The notes under the pieces are model-generated. The model worked only from the letters and a program-made list of their open reading frames with translations. It was not told where the DNA came from and made no database searches. 64,000 nt of DNA, from positions 1 to 64,000 of the forward strand of contig NZ_JAMXMY010000028.1 of NCBI RefSeq assembly GCF_024055795.1, given 5' to 3'. The stretch is from Actinoallomurus purpureus. GTDB taxonomy: Bacteria > Actinomycetota > Actinomycetes > Streptosporangiales > Streptosporangiaceae. Positions 51,451-61,014 of the stretch are shown piece by piece (position 1 is the first letter of the stretch; each line of letters opens with the position of its first letter). Both the position numbers and the translations under genes were made by a program.

Positions 51451-52582
51451 GTGGTTCGCCCAGCCGGGCCCGGGCGATCTGCTCGGCCAGTCGTTCGAGC
51501 AGCGGGCCCGCGTCCGCCATGCACCGCACCGGGTCGGGTTCGAGGTCGGTGAGCGCGTACGCGCCGGCGAACCCCGCGGCGCGGAGCTCGTCGTCGTCGA
51601 GCGCCCGCCGCCCGGATACGGCGATGACCGGCACTCCGGCCCGCCCGGCCGCCCGCGCCACGCCGACCGGCGCCTTGCCGCGCAGGCTCTGGGCGTCCAG
51701 GGAGCCCTCGCCCGTGACGACGAGGCGCGCGCCGTCGAGATGCGCGGCGAACCCGAGCAGGTCGAGGAGGTAGGCGATGCCCGGCTCGACCTGGGCGGAC
51801 AGGAACGCCAACGCGCCGAAGCCGACGCCGCCGGCCGCCCCCGCACCGGCGAGCCCGGCCACCACCCGGCCGAGGTCGCGGCGGACGATCGCGTCGAGGC
51901 GGGCCAGCCCCGCCTCCAGGATCTGGACCTGCTCCGGGTCGGCCCCCTTCTGCGGCGCGAACACGCGTGCCGCGCCGTCCGGTCCGAGCAGGGGGCTGTC
52001 CACGTCGCTCGCCACGACGACGGTGACCCCGCGCAGCCGGTCGGTGAGGGCGGACGTGTCGACCGCGTCGAGGTCGCGCAACGCCGCGCCGCCCGGCGGA
52101 AGGTCCCGGCCGCGGGAGTCGAGGAGGCGCGCGCCGAGGGCCGCGACCATGCCCGCGCCGCCGTCGGTGCAGGCGCTGCCGCCGAGGCCGAGGACGACGT
52201 GCCGTGCCCCGTCCGCCACGGCCGCGGCGATCAGCTCGCCGGTGCCGTGGCTGGAGGCGGTCAGCGGCGCGCGTACGCCGCCGGGGAGCACGCGCAGCCC
52301 GGACGCCTCGGCGAGCTCGACGACGGCCGTCTCGGCGCGGACCGCGTACGACGCGGTCACGGGCTCGCCGGTCGGCCCGCTGACGATGGCCCGCCGCCGG
52401 GTGAACCCGGCGGCCACGGCGGCGTCCACCGTGCCGTCGCCGCCGTCCGCGACCGGCAGGGCCGTCAGCCGGACCTCCGGATGGACGCGGCGCAGCCCGG
52501 CTGCGACGTGCGCGGCCACCTCGGGAGCGGTCAGCGACCCCTTGAACTTGTCGGGAGCGATGACGACGTGGCTGCTGCTCAT
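51425..52582 (-). CDS. glxK: glycerate kinase (GarK/GlxK type)
   Basis: 385 residues, the usual length. Motifs are VIAPDKFKGSLTAPEVAAHV, PVADGGDGTVDA, GLGGSACTDGGAGM, ASDVDSPLLGPDGAARVFAPQKGA and VTGEGSLDAQS. It phosphorylates D-glycerate, linking glyoxylate/allantoin degradation to glycolysis. The ATG is preceded by AGAAGGGA. No glyoxylate genes are adjacent. Confidence 0.92.
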   Translation of the reverse strand: MSSSHVVIAPDKFKGSLTAPEVAAHVAAGLRRVHPEVRLTALPVADGGDGTVDAAVAAGFTRRRAIVSGPTGEPVTASYAVRAETAVVELAEASGLRVLPGGVRAPLTASSHGTGELIAAAVADGARHVVLGLGGSACTDGGAGMVAALGARLLDSRGRDLPPGGAALRDLDAVDTSALTDRLRGVTVVVASDVDSPLLGPDGAARVFAPQKGADPEQVQILEAGLARLDAIVRRDLGRVVAGLAGAGAAGGVGFGALAFLSAQVEPGIAYLLDLLGFAAHLDGARLVVTGEGSLDAQSLRGKAPVGVARAAGRAGVPVIAVSGRRALDDDELRAAGFAGAYALTDLEPDPVRCMADAGPLLERLAEQIARARLGEPLSGPRATS

Positions 52583-52681
52583 GGATTCCCTTCTCAGCGG
52601 ACCGAAATCAGGTTTCGTCCCGCCGATTATCCAGTCTCGTCCGGTTCGTCCTGCAAAAACCGGAGATCTTGAAACGGGATC

Positions 52682-53155
52682 TCAACCGGAGGTTCCGGTG
52701 GCGTGGGCGACGGCCCCCTGAGCGGCGCCGATGACCCGTGTCAGGGCCACATGGAGATCCTGCAGTTCGGCGACCTCCATGCCCAGACGCTCGACGATGG
52801 TCGGCGGGATCTTCTCGGCCTCCGCGCGCAGCGCCCGGCCCTCGGCGGTCAGGGTGACGGCCAGCACCCGCTCGTCCCGGCCGTCGCGCCCGCGTTCGAC
52901 GTACCCGACGGCCTCCAGGCGCTTGAGCAGGGGCGAAAGGGTGCCCGGGTCGAGCTGGAGCAGCCGGCTCAGCTCCTTCACCGACAGCGGCGCGTGCTGC
53001 CAGAGCGCGAGCATCACGAGGTACTGCGGATGCGTGAGGCCGAGCGGCTCGAGCAGCGGCCGGTAGACGGCGACGACGCCGCGCGCGGCGACCGACAGGG
53101 CGAAGCACACCTGATGCTCCAGTGCGAGCGGGTCGTCTATGTCACGTTCGGCCAT
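52682..53155 (-). CDS. MarR/OhrR-like peroxide-responsive repressor
   Basis: 157 residues. LALEHQVCFALSVAARGVVAVYRPLLEPLGLTHPQYLVMLALW is the OhrR-type N-terminus with the peroxide-sensing Cys. The winged HTH follows (LSVKELSRLLQLDPGTLSPLLKRLEAVGYVERGRDGRDER). OhrR normally controls an ohr gene; no ohr is in the window, so the target may be the small divergent membrane protein or a distant gene. The ATG is preceded by TGGAGA. Confidence 0.88.
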   Translation of the reverse strand: MAERDIDDPLALEHQVCFALSVAARGVVAVYRPLLEPLGLTHPQYLVMLALWQHAPLSVKELSRLLQLDPGTLSPLLKRLEAVGYVERGRDGRDERVLAVTLTAEGRALRAEAEKIPPTIVERLGMEVAELQDLHVALTRVIGAAQGAVAHATGTSG

Positions 53156-53193
53156 GGAATCTCCAGGTGGTTGGCGCGATTAACATATTGTGC

Positions 53194-53217
53194 ACCAACG
53201 ATTGGGGTACCAACGAT
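53194..53217. promoter_or_regulatory. direct repeat in the marR-divergent promoter
   Basis: ACCAACGAT at 53194-53202 recurs at 53209-53217, 15 bp apart, the second copy reaching into the start codon of the small membrane protein. The 60-bp gap also contains an AT-rich TTAACATATTGTGCA stretch that could hold the divergent promoters or the repressor site. Confidence 0.5.
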
Positions 53218-53428
53218 GACCGGTGACCAGCTCGTCCCACGCAAGAAGTCCTACGAGGAGAAGTTCGCGGAGCGCATCGCCAAGCGCGACGCCGAGCGCG
53301 GCCCTCTCAAAGATGGGAAGGTCTTCGAGCACGGTCCCGCGAAGTTCCTGTTCATGTTCATCATCGGGTTCGTGATCGTCACCCACGTCGCCATCCTCAT
53401 CGTCATGATGGCCAGCGGCATGCGCTGA
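53216..53428 (+). CDS. small single-TM membrane protein, 70 aa
   Basis: The charged N-terminal half (RKKSYEEKFAERIAKRDAERGPLKDG) is followed by one hydrophobic helix (FLFMFIIGFVIVTHVAILIVMM), so it is probably anchored with the basic part in the cytoplasm. I do not recognise a family. Coding potential is supported by conserved-looking composition and by its divergent pairing with the OhrR-like gene. The ribosome site is weak (GGGGTACCAACG). Confidence 0.65.
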   Translation: MTGDQLVPRKKSYEEKFAERIAKRDAERGPLKDGKVFEHGPAKFLFMFIIGFVIVTHVAILIVMMASGMR

Positions 53429-53586
53429 CCGCCGTTCCGGCCCCCAACAAGGATGATCTTGCCGTCCGACGGCCGCGCCTCTAGGGTGCGGAGTCCGACC
53501 GGCGAACGCCTGCCGACGATGGCACGCCGGCCGTACCTCCGTGACCGCACCCCACCGGTCACGACGGCTCTGCGAGGAGATCGTCC

Positions 53587-54933
53587 ATGCGCCTTCGCCG
53601 GCTTGCTTCCCTCGTCACCGGCGCCGCCATCGCCCTGTCGCTCGGGAGCGCACCGCCCGCCGGCGCGGCGGCGGTCCCCGACGACCAGCCGCTGCCGCCG
53701 TACACCATCAGCAACCCGGCGCTCGCGCCGCTGACGGTCGACGGCCGGACGACGACCGTCCGCCAGGGCGTCTTCCACCACGCCGCGTACGACATCGAGG
53801 TCCCGCCGAACTGGAACGGCGAGCTGGTGATGTGGGCGCACGGCTACCGCGGCCAGACCACGACGCTGACCGTCGACCCGCCCACCTTCGGGCTGCGGCA
53901 GAAGCTGATCGGCGAAGGTTACGCCTGGGCCGCGTCCTCGTACGCCGACAACGGCTACGACGTACGCTCCGGGGTCGTCGAGACCCGGGACCTGGCGGAC
54001 CTGTTCGCCCGGTCGCAGCGCCGGCCGAGGCGCACCTACATCGCGGGCGTGTCCATGGGCGGGCATGTGATCGGCCGGTCGATCGAGCAGTACCCGCACT
54101 TCTATTCCGGCGCCCTGCCGATGTGCGGGGTCCTCGGCGACAACCGGCTGTTCGACTTCTTCCTCGACTACAACCTGGTGGCGCAGGACCTCGCCGGCGT
54201 GCGCGCCTATCCCCCGCCGGCCGACTACCTGACCAACGCCGTGCCCAGGATCCAGCAGGCGCTCGGGCTGGGCGGCCTGAAGCCGGGCGGTCCGGACACC
54301 ACCAACGACCTCGGCAAGCAGTTGCGCGCCATCGTCGTGAACCGCTCGGGCGGGCCCCGGCCCGGCGCGGAGGCTGCTTTCCCCGCCTGGAAGGACTTCC
54401 TGTTCAGTCTGGGCGCCCCCGCGACCGGTACGAGCCTGGCGGAGAACCCCTCGCAGCTCGCCGGCAACGCCCGCACGCGGTACACGCCGAACGCTCCGGT
54501 CGACGTGAACGCCACCGTCCGGCGGGTGCGCCCCGCCGACCCGGTCGACCGGTACTCCCCGCGGCTGTCCCAGATCCCGCGGATCTTCGGGTTGCCGACC
54601 GCCAAGGTCGTCACCCTGCACGGCCTCGGCGACATGTTCGTGCCGTTCTCGATGGAGGAGATCTACGGGTCGGAGGTCGCCCGCACCCACCGGTCCGGCC
54701 TCGTCGTCCAGCGCGCCATCCGGACGGCGCAGCACTGTGAGTTCTCCCCGGCCGAGGCCGGGCAGGCCTGGGACGACCTGGCCCGCTGGGTGCACGGCGG
54801 CTCGCGTCCGGCCGGCGACCCGGTCACCGAACCGGCGGAGGTCGCGCGCCCGGACTTCGGCTGCCGCTTCACCGACCCGGCCGCCTACCCCTCCGGCACG
54901 CGCGGGCTCTTCCCCGCCTGCCCCCGAAGCTGA
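53587..54933 (+). CDS. secreted alpha/beta hydrolase
   Basis: 448 residues. A signal peptide (MRLRRLASLVTGAAIALSLGSAPPAGAAA) precedes an alpha/beta-hydrolase domain with VMWAHGYRG (oxyanion region), nucleophile Ser in AGVSMGGHVIG, and a late VTLHGLGDMFVPF acid region followed by AQHCEFSP with the catalytic His. The family is common in Streptomyces; the substrate is probably an ester or peptide. AGGAG precedes the ATG. Confidence 0.88.
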   Translation: MRLRRLASLVTGAAIALSLGSAPPAGAAAVPDDQPLPPYTISNPALAPLTVDGRTTTVRQGVFHHAAYDIEVPPNWNGELVMWAHGYRGQTTTLTVDPPTFGLRQKLIGEGYAWAASSYADNGYDVRSGVVETRDLADLFARSQRRPRRTYIAGVSMGGHVIGRSIEQYPHFYSGALPMCGVLGDNRLFDFFLDYNLVAQDLAGVRAYPPPADYLTNAVPRIQQALGLGGLKPGGPDTTNDLGKQLRAIVVNRSGGPRPGAEAAFPAWKDFLFSLGAPATGTSLAENPSQLAGNARTRYTPNAPVDVNATVRRVRPADPVDRYSPRLSQIPRIFGLPTAKVVTLHGLGDMFVPFSMEEIYGSEVARTHRSGLVVQRAIRTAQHCEFSPAEAGQAWDDLARWVHGGSRPAGDPVTEPAEVARPDFGCRFTDPAAYPSGTRGLFPACPRS

Positions 54934-54943
54934 CCAGATCACC

Positions 54944-55600
54944 GTGGTGAACGTGGACGAGCAACGGGCGTACGCACGGCGGCTGGCGGCCGAGTCGATC
55001 GCCGAGGACGACGCCACCGGATGGTTCGAGCGGCTGTACGCGGCGGCCGAGCGCGGCGAGGCGATCGTGCCCTGGGCCGACCTGGAACCCAACCCGATGC
55101 TGCGGGCATGGGCGCGGCCCGGCTCCGGCCGCGCCGTGGTCGTCGGCTGCGGGCTGGGCGACGACGCCGAGCACCTGGCCGGGCTCGGCTACGACGTCAC
55201 CGCGTTCGACGTCTCCGAGACCGCGGTCGCCCGCGCCCGCGGCCGCTTTCCGGACTCCCGCGTGGACTACCGGGTCTCGGACCTGCTCGCCCCTCCCGCG
55301 GCGTGGCGGCGGAGGTTCGACCTGGTCGTGGAGATCTACACGATCCAGGTGCTCCGCGAGGACGCGCGCAGGCGCGCCATCGCGGGCACCGCCGACCTGG
55401 TCGCGCCCGGCGGGACCCTGCTCGTCATCGCCCGCGCCAGGGAGGAGGGCGACGATCCGGGCCGGATGCCCTGGCCGCTGACCCGCGCCGAGATCGAGGC
55501 ATTCCCGCTGCCCGCCATACGGATCGAGGACCTCCACGACGATGAGGACCCACCGGTACGCCGCTGGCGCGCGGAGTTCCGGCGGCCCGCCGGCTCCTGA
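54944..55600 (+). CDS. class I SAM-dependent methyltransferase (TPMT-like)
   Basis: About 218 residues. SAM motif I is VVVGCGLGDDAEHLAGLGYDVTAFDVSETAVARARGRFP, followed by FDLVVEIYTIQVL and APGGTLLVIARA. The N-terminal WFERLYAAAERGEAIVPWADLEPNPML is the thiopurine/tellurite-type layout. Three GTG codons (54944, 54947, 54953) are possible starts. It lies 10 bp after the secreted hydrolase gene and may be cotranscribed. Confidence 0.85.
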   Translation: MVNVDEQRAYARRLAAESIAEDDATGWFERLYAAAERGEAIVPWADLEPNPMLRAWARPGSGRAVVVGCGLGDDAEHLAGLGYDVTAFDVSETAVARARGRFPDSRVDYRVSDLLAPPAAWRRRFDLVVEIYTIQVLREDARRRAIAGTADLVAPGGTLLVIARAREEGDDPGRMPWPLTRAEIEAFPLPAIRIEDLHDDEDPPVRRWRAEFRRPAGS

Positions 55601-55610
55601 ACGGGAGGGA

Positions 55611-55787
55611 TCAGGGAACCGACGCGTCGCCCGCGACCTCCCGCAGGATCACGCGCGCCTCGTCGGGGTAGCTCTCGATCAGCCGCCGGAGCTCGGTGAG
55701 CTCTCCACTGCGGGTCGACCGCCCCACGGTCGGCAGCGCCAGGACCTTACGGAGCTCCTGCAGGGCCTGGGCGAGGTCGTCGTTCAT
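55611..55787 (-). CDS. hypothetical small protein, 58 aa
   Basis: MNDDLAQALQELRKVLALPT is followed by LTELRRLIESYPDEARVILREVAGD, two predicted helices, no Cys and no membrane segment. The ATG at 55787 follows GGAGCGGGCGCG. No recognised family; codon use fits the genome. Upstream is an AGTAGT-6 nt-ACTACT repeat near 55835-55853. Moderately sure that it is real. Confidence 0.5.
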   Translation of the reverse strand: MNDDLAQALQELRKVLALPTVGRSTRSGELTELRRLIESYPDEARVILREVAGDASVP

Positions 55788-56093
55788 GCGCGCCCGCTCC
55801 GCGCGGCACGGCCAGTAGACAAGAAGAACACGAGCAGTAGTCAAGCCACTACTTTTCGTATTCGCAAGTCGCCGGGCGTTCTGTGCATGAATTTCCGTGA
55901 TCCGGTCGCCGCCTTCGCCCGCTTCATCGACGAGGGCCTGCACGTGAGCGCGCTCGCCGCGGCCGATCCCTCCGGCGCGCTCGCACGCGCCCCCGAGACT
56001 CGTCGACGACCGACCGGCCCGATCGCATAGACCAACATATGAGACGAACTTTCTTGTGATGTGAGATGACCCTAGGCTGGCCACCGGGAAGGG
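55788..56093. other. intergenic region
   Basis: 306 bp between the 58-aa gene and the next methyltransferase. Short overlapping frames exist on both strands (for example 55886-56030 plus, 55841-56038 minus) without ribosome sites or similarity. The AT-rich stretches near 55820-55870 and 56035-56065 probably carry promoters. Confidence 0.4.
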
Positions 56094-56846
56094 GTGATCA
56101 CGGTGATCAGAGAATGGGACGCCACGGCGTACGACGCCCTGCCGTTGCCGCACCTGCGGTGGGGACGACGCACCCTTGACCGGCTCACGCTCAGCGGCGA
56201 CGAGACCGTTCTGGAGGCCGGCTGCGGCACCGGCCGCGACACGGCCGCACTGCTCGACCTGCTGCCCCAGGGGCGCGTCATCGCGGTGGACGGGTCGGCG
56301 CGCATGCTGGACCGGCTCCGCGCCAGGCTCGCGGACGGCCTCGACCGGGTCGACGTGCTCCAGGCCGATCTCACCGAGCCGTTGCCGATCGCCCGGGCCG
56401 ACGCCGCCTTCAGCGTCGCGACCTTCCACTGGATCCACGACCACGACGTGCTCTTCGCGAACATCGCACGGGCCCTGCGGCCCGGCGCACCGTTCGTCGC
56501 CGACTGCGGCGGGCGGGGGAACATCGCGCGGGTGCGCGCCGCGCTGGCGAAGGTCACCGGTGAGGACCCCGAAGTGTGGAACTTCGCGGGCGCCGAGGAG
56601 ACGCGGCAGCGCCTCGAACGGGCCGGCTTCACGGACGTCCGGGCCGACCTCGTGCCGGACCCGGCCCGGCTCGAACCGGGCGAGCAGTTCGAGAGCTACC
56701 TGGCCACCGTCGTGCTCGGAGCGCACCTCGACCGGCTGCCACGCTCGGAGCATCAGGGGTTCGTGCACGCGGTCGCGGCGGAGCTGGCCGAGCCGGTGGT
56801 CGACTACGTGCGCCTGGAGTTCTCCGCCCGGCGGGCCGGAGGCTGA
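56094..56846 (+). CDS. class I SAM-dependent methyltransferase (trans-aconitate/UbiE-like)
   Basis: 250 residues from a GTG. Motif I is VLEAGCGTGRDTAALLDLLPQGRVIAVDGSARML, then LQADLTEPLPIARADAAFSVATFHWIHDHD (the FHW type of trans-aconitate methyltransferases) and RPGAPFVADCGG. The methyl acceptor is unknown. It converges on sthA with 9 bp between stops. Confidence 0.88.
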   Translation: MITVIREWDATAYDALPLPHLRWGRRTLDRLTLSGDETVLEAGCGTGRDTAALLDLLPQGRVIAVDGSARMLDRLRARLADGLDRVDVLQADLTEPLPIARADAAFSVATFHWIHDHDVLFANIARALRPGAPFVADCGGRGNIARVRAALAKVTGEDPEVWNFAGAEETRQRLERAGFTDVRADLVPDPARLEPGEQFESYLATVVLGAHLDRLPRSEHQGFVHAVAAELAEPVVDYVRLEFSARRAGG

Positions 56847-56855
56847 GACGCCCGG

Positions 56856-58262
56856 TCAGTCGGACAGGCGGGCGATCTCGCGCATCTTGTTCATCGTGTC
56901 GAGGGCGGCGACCTTGTACGACTCCGCCAGCGTCGGATAGTTGAAGACGGCGTCGACGAGATAGTCGATGGTGCCGCCACAGCCCATCACCGTCTGGCCG
57001 ATGTGCACGAGCTCGGTGGCGCCGGTGCCGAAGACGTGCACGCCCAGCAGTCGCCGGTCCTCGGGCGAGACCAGCAACTTGAGCATGCCGTACGAGTCCC
57101 CGATGATCTGGCCGCGGGCCAGCTCGCGGTACCGGGAGATGCCCACCTCGAACGGTATGCGCTCGGCGGTCAGCTGGTCCTCGGTGCGGCCGACGAAGCT
57201 GATCTCGGGGACGGTGTAGATGCCGATCGGCTGCAGCTGCTGCATCTCGCGGGCCGGCTCGCCGCAGGCGTGGTGGCCGGCGAGGCGCCCCTGCTCCATC
57301 GACGTCGCGGCCAGGGCGGGGAAGCCGATGACGTCGCCGACCGCGTAGATGTGCGGCACGGCGGTGCGGAAGTACTCGTCGACCGCGATCCGCCCGCGCG
57401 GATCGGCCTCCAGCCCCGCGTGGTCCAGGTCGAGTTGGTCGGTCGCGCCCTGGCGGCCGGCCGAGTACATGACCGTGTCCGCCGGGATCTTCTTGCCGCT
57501 CTCCAGGATGGTCATCGCCCCGCCGCCACGCCGCTCCACCGCGGCGACGCTCTCTCCGAACCGGAACGTCACCGCGAGGTCGCGCAGGTGGTACTTCAGC
57601 GCTTCGATGATCTCCAGGTCGCAGAACTCCAGCATGCGGTCCCGCCGTTCGACGACGGTCACCTTGGTGCCGAGCGCGGCGAACATCGAGGCGTACTCGA
57701 TGCCGATGACGCCGGCGCCGACGACGACCATCGTCTGGGGCAGCCGGTCGAGGCTGATGATGCCGTCGGAGTCGATGATGGTGCGCTCGTCGAACTCCAC
57801 GGTGTCCGGGCGCGCCGGGCGGGTGCCGGTGGCGATGATGATCTTTTCGGCGCTGACGCGGGTCCGGCGCTCGGTGGCGTCGTCGGTGACCTCGACGGTG
57901 TGCGGGTCGGTGAACCGCCCGGTACCGCTGAGCACGGCCACGTGGTTCCGGGAGAGCTGGCTGCGGACGACGTCGATCTCGCGGCCCACCACATGCTGGG
58001 TCCGCGCGGCGAGATCGGCGACGGTGATCTCCTCTTTGACGCGGTAGCTCTGCCCGTACAGCTCACGCTGGTTGAGGCCCGTGAGGTACAGCACCGCCTC
58101 GCGGAGGGTCTTCGACGGAATGGTCCCGGTGTTGATGCACACGCCGCCGATCATGTTCCGGCGTTCGACCACGGCCACGCGGCGGCCGAGCTTGGCCGCC
58201 GCGATGGCGGCCTTCTGACCGCCAGGCCCCGTTCCCAGGACGAGCACGTCGAAGTCGTACAT
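56856..58262 (-). CDS. sthA: soluble pyridine nucleotide transhydrogenase
   Basis: 468 residues, a flavoprotein disulfide-reductase fold. FAD motif [23 protein letters not shown] motif [20 protein letters not shown], and [13 protein letters not shown], where the second redox Cys of lipoamide dehydrogenases is Thr47. That substitution is the hallmark of the Si-specific transhydrogenase SthA. It balances NADPH and NADH in the cytosol. The ATG at 58262 is preferred over longer in-frame starts that lack homology. Confidence 0.93.
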   Translation of the reverse strand: MYDFDVLVLGTGPGGQKAAIAAAKLGRRVAVVERRNMIGGVCINTGTIPSKTLREAVLYLTGLNQRELYGQSYRVKEEITVADLAARTQHVVGREIDVVRSQLSRNHVAVLSGTGRFTDPHTVEVTDDATERRTRVSAEKIIIATGTRPARPDTVEFDERTIIDSDGIISLDRLPQTMVVVGAGVIGIEYASMFAALGTKVTVVERRDRMLEFCDLEIIEALKYHLRDLAVTFRFGESVAAVERRGGGAMTILESGKKIPADTVMYSAGRQGATDQLDLDHAGLEADPRGRIAVDEYFRTAVPHIYAVGDVIGFPALAATSMEQGRLAGHHACGEPAREMQQLQPIGIYTVPEISFVGRTEDQLTAERIPFEVGISRYRELARGQIIGDSYGMLKLLVSPEDRRLLGVHVFGTGATELVHIGQTVMGCGGTIDYLVDAVFNYPTLAESYKVAALDTMNKMREIARLSD

Positions 58263-58651
58263 CGCCTCAGTCTGACCGGCCTCGGGTGAATGATCTAGCT
58301 TTCCCCGGACCTCGGCCGGCGGAAGCCTCGATGTCACCACGCTTCCACCTCCGCGCGGCCTGGGTTTCAGCAGCACGCCACCGCCCCACCCGTGCGGCCA
58401 GGGCGGAGCCACCGCCGATACCAGACGAATGTCTCCTAAATCACACTTCTCCCAATAAGGGGGTGATTATGCAATACTCCCCGTAAGCAGTCATTGACCC
58501 CCTGCATCCCACTTCTCGCGACGACCTTGACCCATCGTGCAAGACCTCCCCCAACTGCTGCTTTGCCAGATCGGTCAGAAGGTAGGCGGTCCGATCGAAC
58601 ACCGGCCACGGATTCCCCACCCGAACCCAACCCGGAACGGATGAGCAATCG
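58263..58651. other. intergenic region upstream of the diterpenoid locus
   Basis: 389 bp between sthA (minus) and the P450 (plus). AT-rich DNA around 58430-58490 is the likely promoter area. A strong SD-like AAGGGGGTG precedes a five-codon ATG frame at 58470 (MQYSP, stop), which could be a leader peptide or chance. A 76-codon minus-strand frame at 58441-58671 has no recognised similarity. Confidence 0.45.
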
Positions 58652-60016
58652 ATGACCGCAGCCATCGACACCGATCCGCCACGGACGGCCCGGAACGTCC
58701 GGCTCTACCGCTCCATCCCCGCTCTGCTCCGCGATCCGATGGGAGAGGTCGAAAAGATCGGCCGGTTCGCGGGCGAACTCGTACGCGTCGACTTCGGGAT
58801 CTTCAAGGCCTACGTGGCGACCCATCCCGACGACGTCCAGCACATCCTGCGGGACGATTCCGCGAACTTTCTTCGCAACGGAACGGCTTGGCGTCCACTG
58901 CGCCGGCTTTTCGGCGACAGCATCCTCGGCGAGGGGCCGGATTGGGAACTGAGCCGAAAGGCCCTGCAGCCCCTCCTCACGACCCGACACGTCCATTCAG
59001 TGGCCGGGCGAATGGCCGAGGCCGTCAACGACGCGATCGAGCCACTGACCGGACCGGCGCGAGATGGAAGCTCCGTCAAGGCGACACCAGAGATGGCGCG
59101 GATCGTGAACCGCACCGTGCTCAGTGTGTTCTTCGGCGGCAAGATCTCCGCCGCGGACAACGATCGGCTCGCGCCGGCCTTCGACCAGGTCGCCAAGGCG
59201 GTGGCGTTCCGGTTCCTTCTGCCCTTCCTGCCCGAGTCGGTCCCGGTCCCGGGCGACCGGGCCTTCAGGGAGGCCGTGCAGAGGATCGACGACGTGCTCA
59301 TGCCGCTGATCCACAAGCAGCGGCGCACCGACGACGCGTCACCCGACTTCTTCTCTGCCCTGTGCCAGGCCCGGACCGCCGACGGCGGAGAGGTCAGCGA
59401 TCGATGGATCCGCGACAACCTCGTGGCGATGTTCGCCACGAGTACGGAGACCACGGTGGGGGCGCTCACCTGGCTGTGGCCGCTCCTCGACGCCCACCCG
59501 CAGGTGGCGGCGCGGCTGTACGACGAGATCGACCGGGTCGTCGGGCGGGGCCCGGTCCAGGCCGAACATCTGTCCGATCTGACCTATACCCGGCAGGTGC
59601 TCCAGGAAGTGCTGCGCCTCTACCCGGTGGGCTGGCTGTTCCCCAGGACGGCCGTAGCGCCCGCGCGCCTGGGCGGAGTCCGGATCAACGCAGGGGACAC
59701 CGTGCTGCTCAGCCCGTTCCTGACACACCGGCTCGAGCGGTTCTGGGACCGGCCGCGGTCATTCGATCCGGACCGGTTCGCCACCGACCGGACCGCGGAC
59801 GGCGGGAGACGGCACCGGTACGCGTACTTCCCCTTCGGCGGCGGACCTCATCAGTGCATCGGCATGCACGCCTTCACCACTGAGGCCGAACTCGTCGTCG
59901 CGGGTGTGCTGAGCCGATTCCGGCCCGTCTCCTGCAGCGCCGTGCCGGTCACACCCCGGATCGGCCCTACGCTCCGCCCCCGCCGAGATGTCGACCTGAC
60001 CCTGCGTCTGCTCTGA
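58652..60016 (+). CDS. cytochrome P450, probable diterpenoid oxidase
   Basis: 454 residues. Heme-binding FGGGPHQCIG (Cys402), ExxR as Glu319-Val-Leu-Arg322, and I-helix FATSTETTVGALTW, where the usual A-G-x-E/D-T appears as T-S-T-E-T. The length and motifs place it with P450s of terpenoid clusters that hydroxylate cyclised hydrocarbons. First gene of the locus; the class I synthase begins 92 bp downstream. The redox partner is not encoded nearby. Confidence 0.92.
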   Translation: MTAAIDTDPPRTARNVRLYRSIPALLRDPMGEVEKIGRFAGELVRVDFGIFKAYVATHPDDVQHILRDDSANFLRNGTAWRPLRRLFGDSILGEGPDWELSRKALQPLLTTRHVHSVAGRMAEAVNDAIEPLTGPARDGSSVKATPEMARIVNRTVLSVFFGGKISAADNDRLAPAFDQVAKAVAFRFLLPFLPESVPVPGDRAFREAVQRIDDVLMPLIHKQRRTDDASPDFFSALCQARTADGGEVSDRWIRDNLVAMFATSTETTVGALTWLWPLLDAHPQVAARLYDEIDRVVGRGPVQAEHLSDLTYTRQVLQEVLRLYPVGWLFPRTAVAPARLGGVRINAGDTVLLSPFLTHRLERFWDRPRSFDPDRFATDRTADGGRRHRYAYFPFGGGPHQCIGMHAFTTEAELVVAGVLSRFRPVSCSAVPVTPRIGPTLRPRRDVDLTLRLL

Positions 60017-60108
60017 CGCCGCACGAACGACGAGGACGCGGCGCGCTCGGCGGGTCGCTCCACGCCCGAAACCGCCCGGGACGGATCTTCGATCGAAGAA
60101 GGGTAGGC

Positions 60109-61014
60109 ATGGCGATTCCCCTCGCGAGCCGCGATGAACGGGCAACGGCCGCAGAGCATGGACGGATCTGCGCGCTGGCCACCGATTGCCTTCGCGATCT
60201 ACGGGACTGCGCGGCCGCGTATCCGGAGCTGTTCCCACCCGACCCGTTCGGCCCGACGGTGTTCAGTGGCGTCGCCCTCGCCAACGCGTTCGGGTCCCCG
60301 TGGGCGACCCCAGATCAAATAAGGATCGCGACGCGTACGGCCCTGTGGGCCTTTGCCGCCGACTGGCTCGTCGACTACGTCGCGACATCCTGGGAGGAGG
60401 TCGACGAGATCATCCGCGGATGCATGGCCGTGACGGAGAGTGTCGTCCCAGCCACGGAGGTCCCGCTGCAGCGGTTCCTCGCGAGTATCCGCGCGGAGCT
60501 CGAGACGAGCGCCGTATGGCCGGCCCTGTCTGCGGCCTGGTGCGACGCCCTGCGCCGCTACCTGCGCGCGAACGCACGCGAATGGAAATGGAAGACGGCC
60601 TATACCGGCGGAGATACATCCGCCCTCCCCACCTTCGCCGAATACCTCGCCAACGCTGACAATTTCGGGTCCCACCTCGTCAACGTCTCCCACTGGATCT
60701 CCAACGAGAGCGTGGACGGCCCGGAGCGGCTGCGGCCGCTCGCGGTCGCCGGCGAGGAGATCCAGCGCACGCTGCGGCTGGTCAACGACCTCGCGTCCTA
60801 TGAACGGGACCTGGCGTGGGGCGATCTGAACATCCTGATGCTCGGGGTCGGCCGCGACGAGGTCGACCGGCGGATCGACGAGCTCGCCGGCGATTGCGAC
60901 CGGCTCATCGGCGCGTTGGCCGACGGCTTTCCACGCGAGGCGGCGTACCTGAGACGGCAGCTGGGATACAGCATGGGCTACTACGGGATGACGGACTACT
61001 GGGGTGCCGCGTGA
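60109..61014 (+). CDS. class I terpene synthase-like protein
   Basis: 301 residues, all-helical. The first metal-binding motif is atypical: FAADWLVDYV gives Asp85-x3-Asp89 instead of DDxxD. The second (NSE-type) motif is good: Asn226-Asp-Leu-Ala-Ser230-Tyr-Glu-Arg-Asp234. This pattern matches the small class I synthases that accept class II products in bacterial diterpenoid loci. Predicted role: ionise the cyclised diphosphate made by the next gene. The stop overlaps the start of the class II gene (GTGA). ATG follows GAAGGGTAGGC. Confidence 0.85.
   Translation: MAIPLASRDERATAAEHGRICALATDCLRDLRDCAAAYPELFPPDPFGPTVFSGVALANAFGSPWATPDQIRIATRTALWAFAADWLVDYVATSWEEVDEIIRGCMAVTESVVPATEVPLQRFLASIRAELETSAVWPALSAAWCDALRRYLRANAREWKWKTAYTGGDTSALPTFAEYLANADNFGSHLVNVSHWISNESVDGPERLRPLAVAGEEIQRTLRLVNDLASYERDLAWGDLNILMLGVGRDEVDRRIDELAGDCDRLIGALADGFPREAAYLRRQLGYSMGYYGMTDYWGAA

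Noticed and set aside
55841-56038. Opposing short frames between the 58-aa gene and the methyltransferase
   Set aside because: Both strands are open over the same bases, neither has a ribosome site or recognisable motif.
58441-58671. 76-codon minus-strand frame and MQYSP mini-frame (58470) upstream of the P450
   Set aside because: The long frame has no recognised similarity and the mini-frame, although behind a good SD-like sequence, is too short to support without conservation data.
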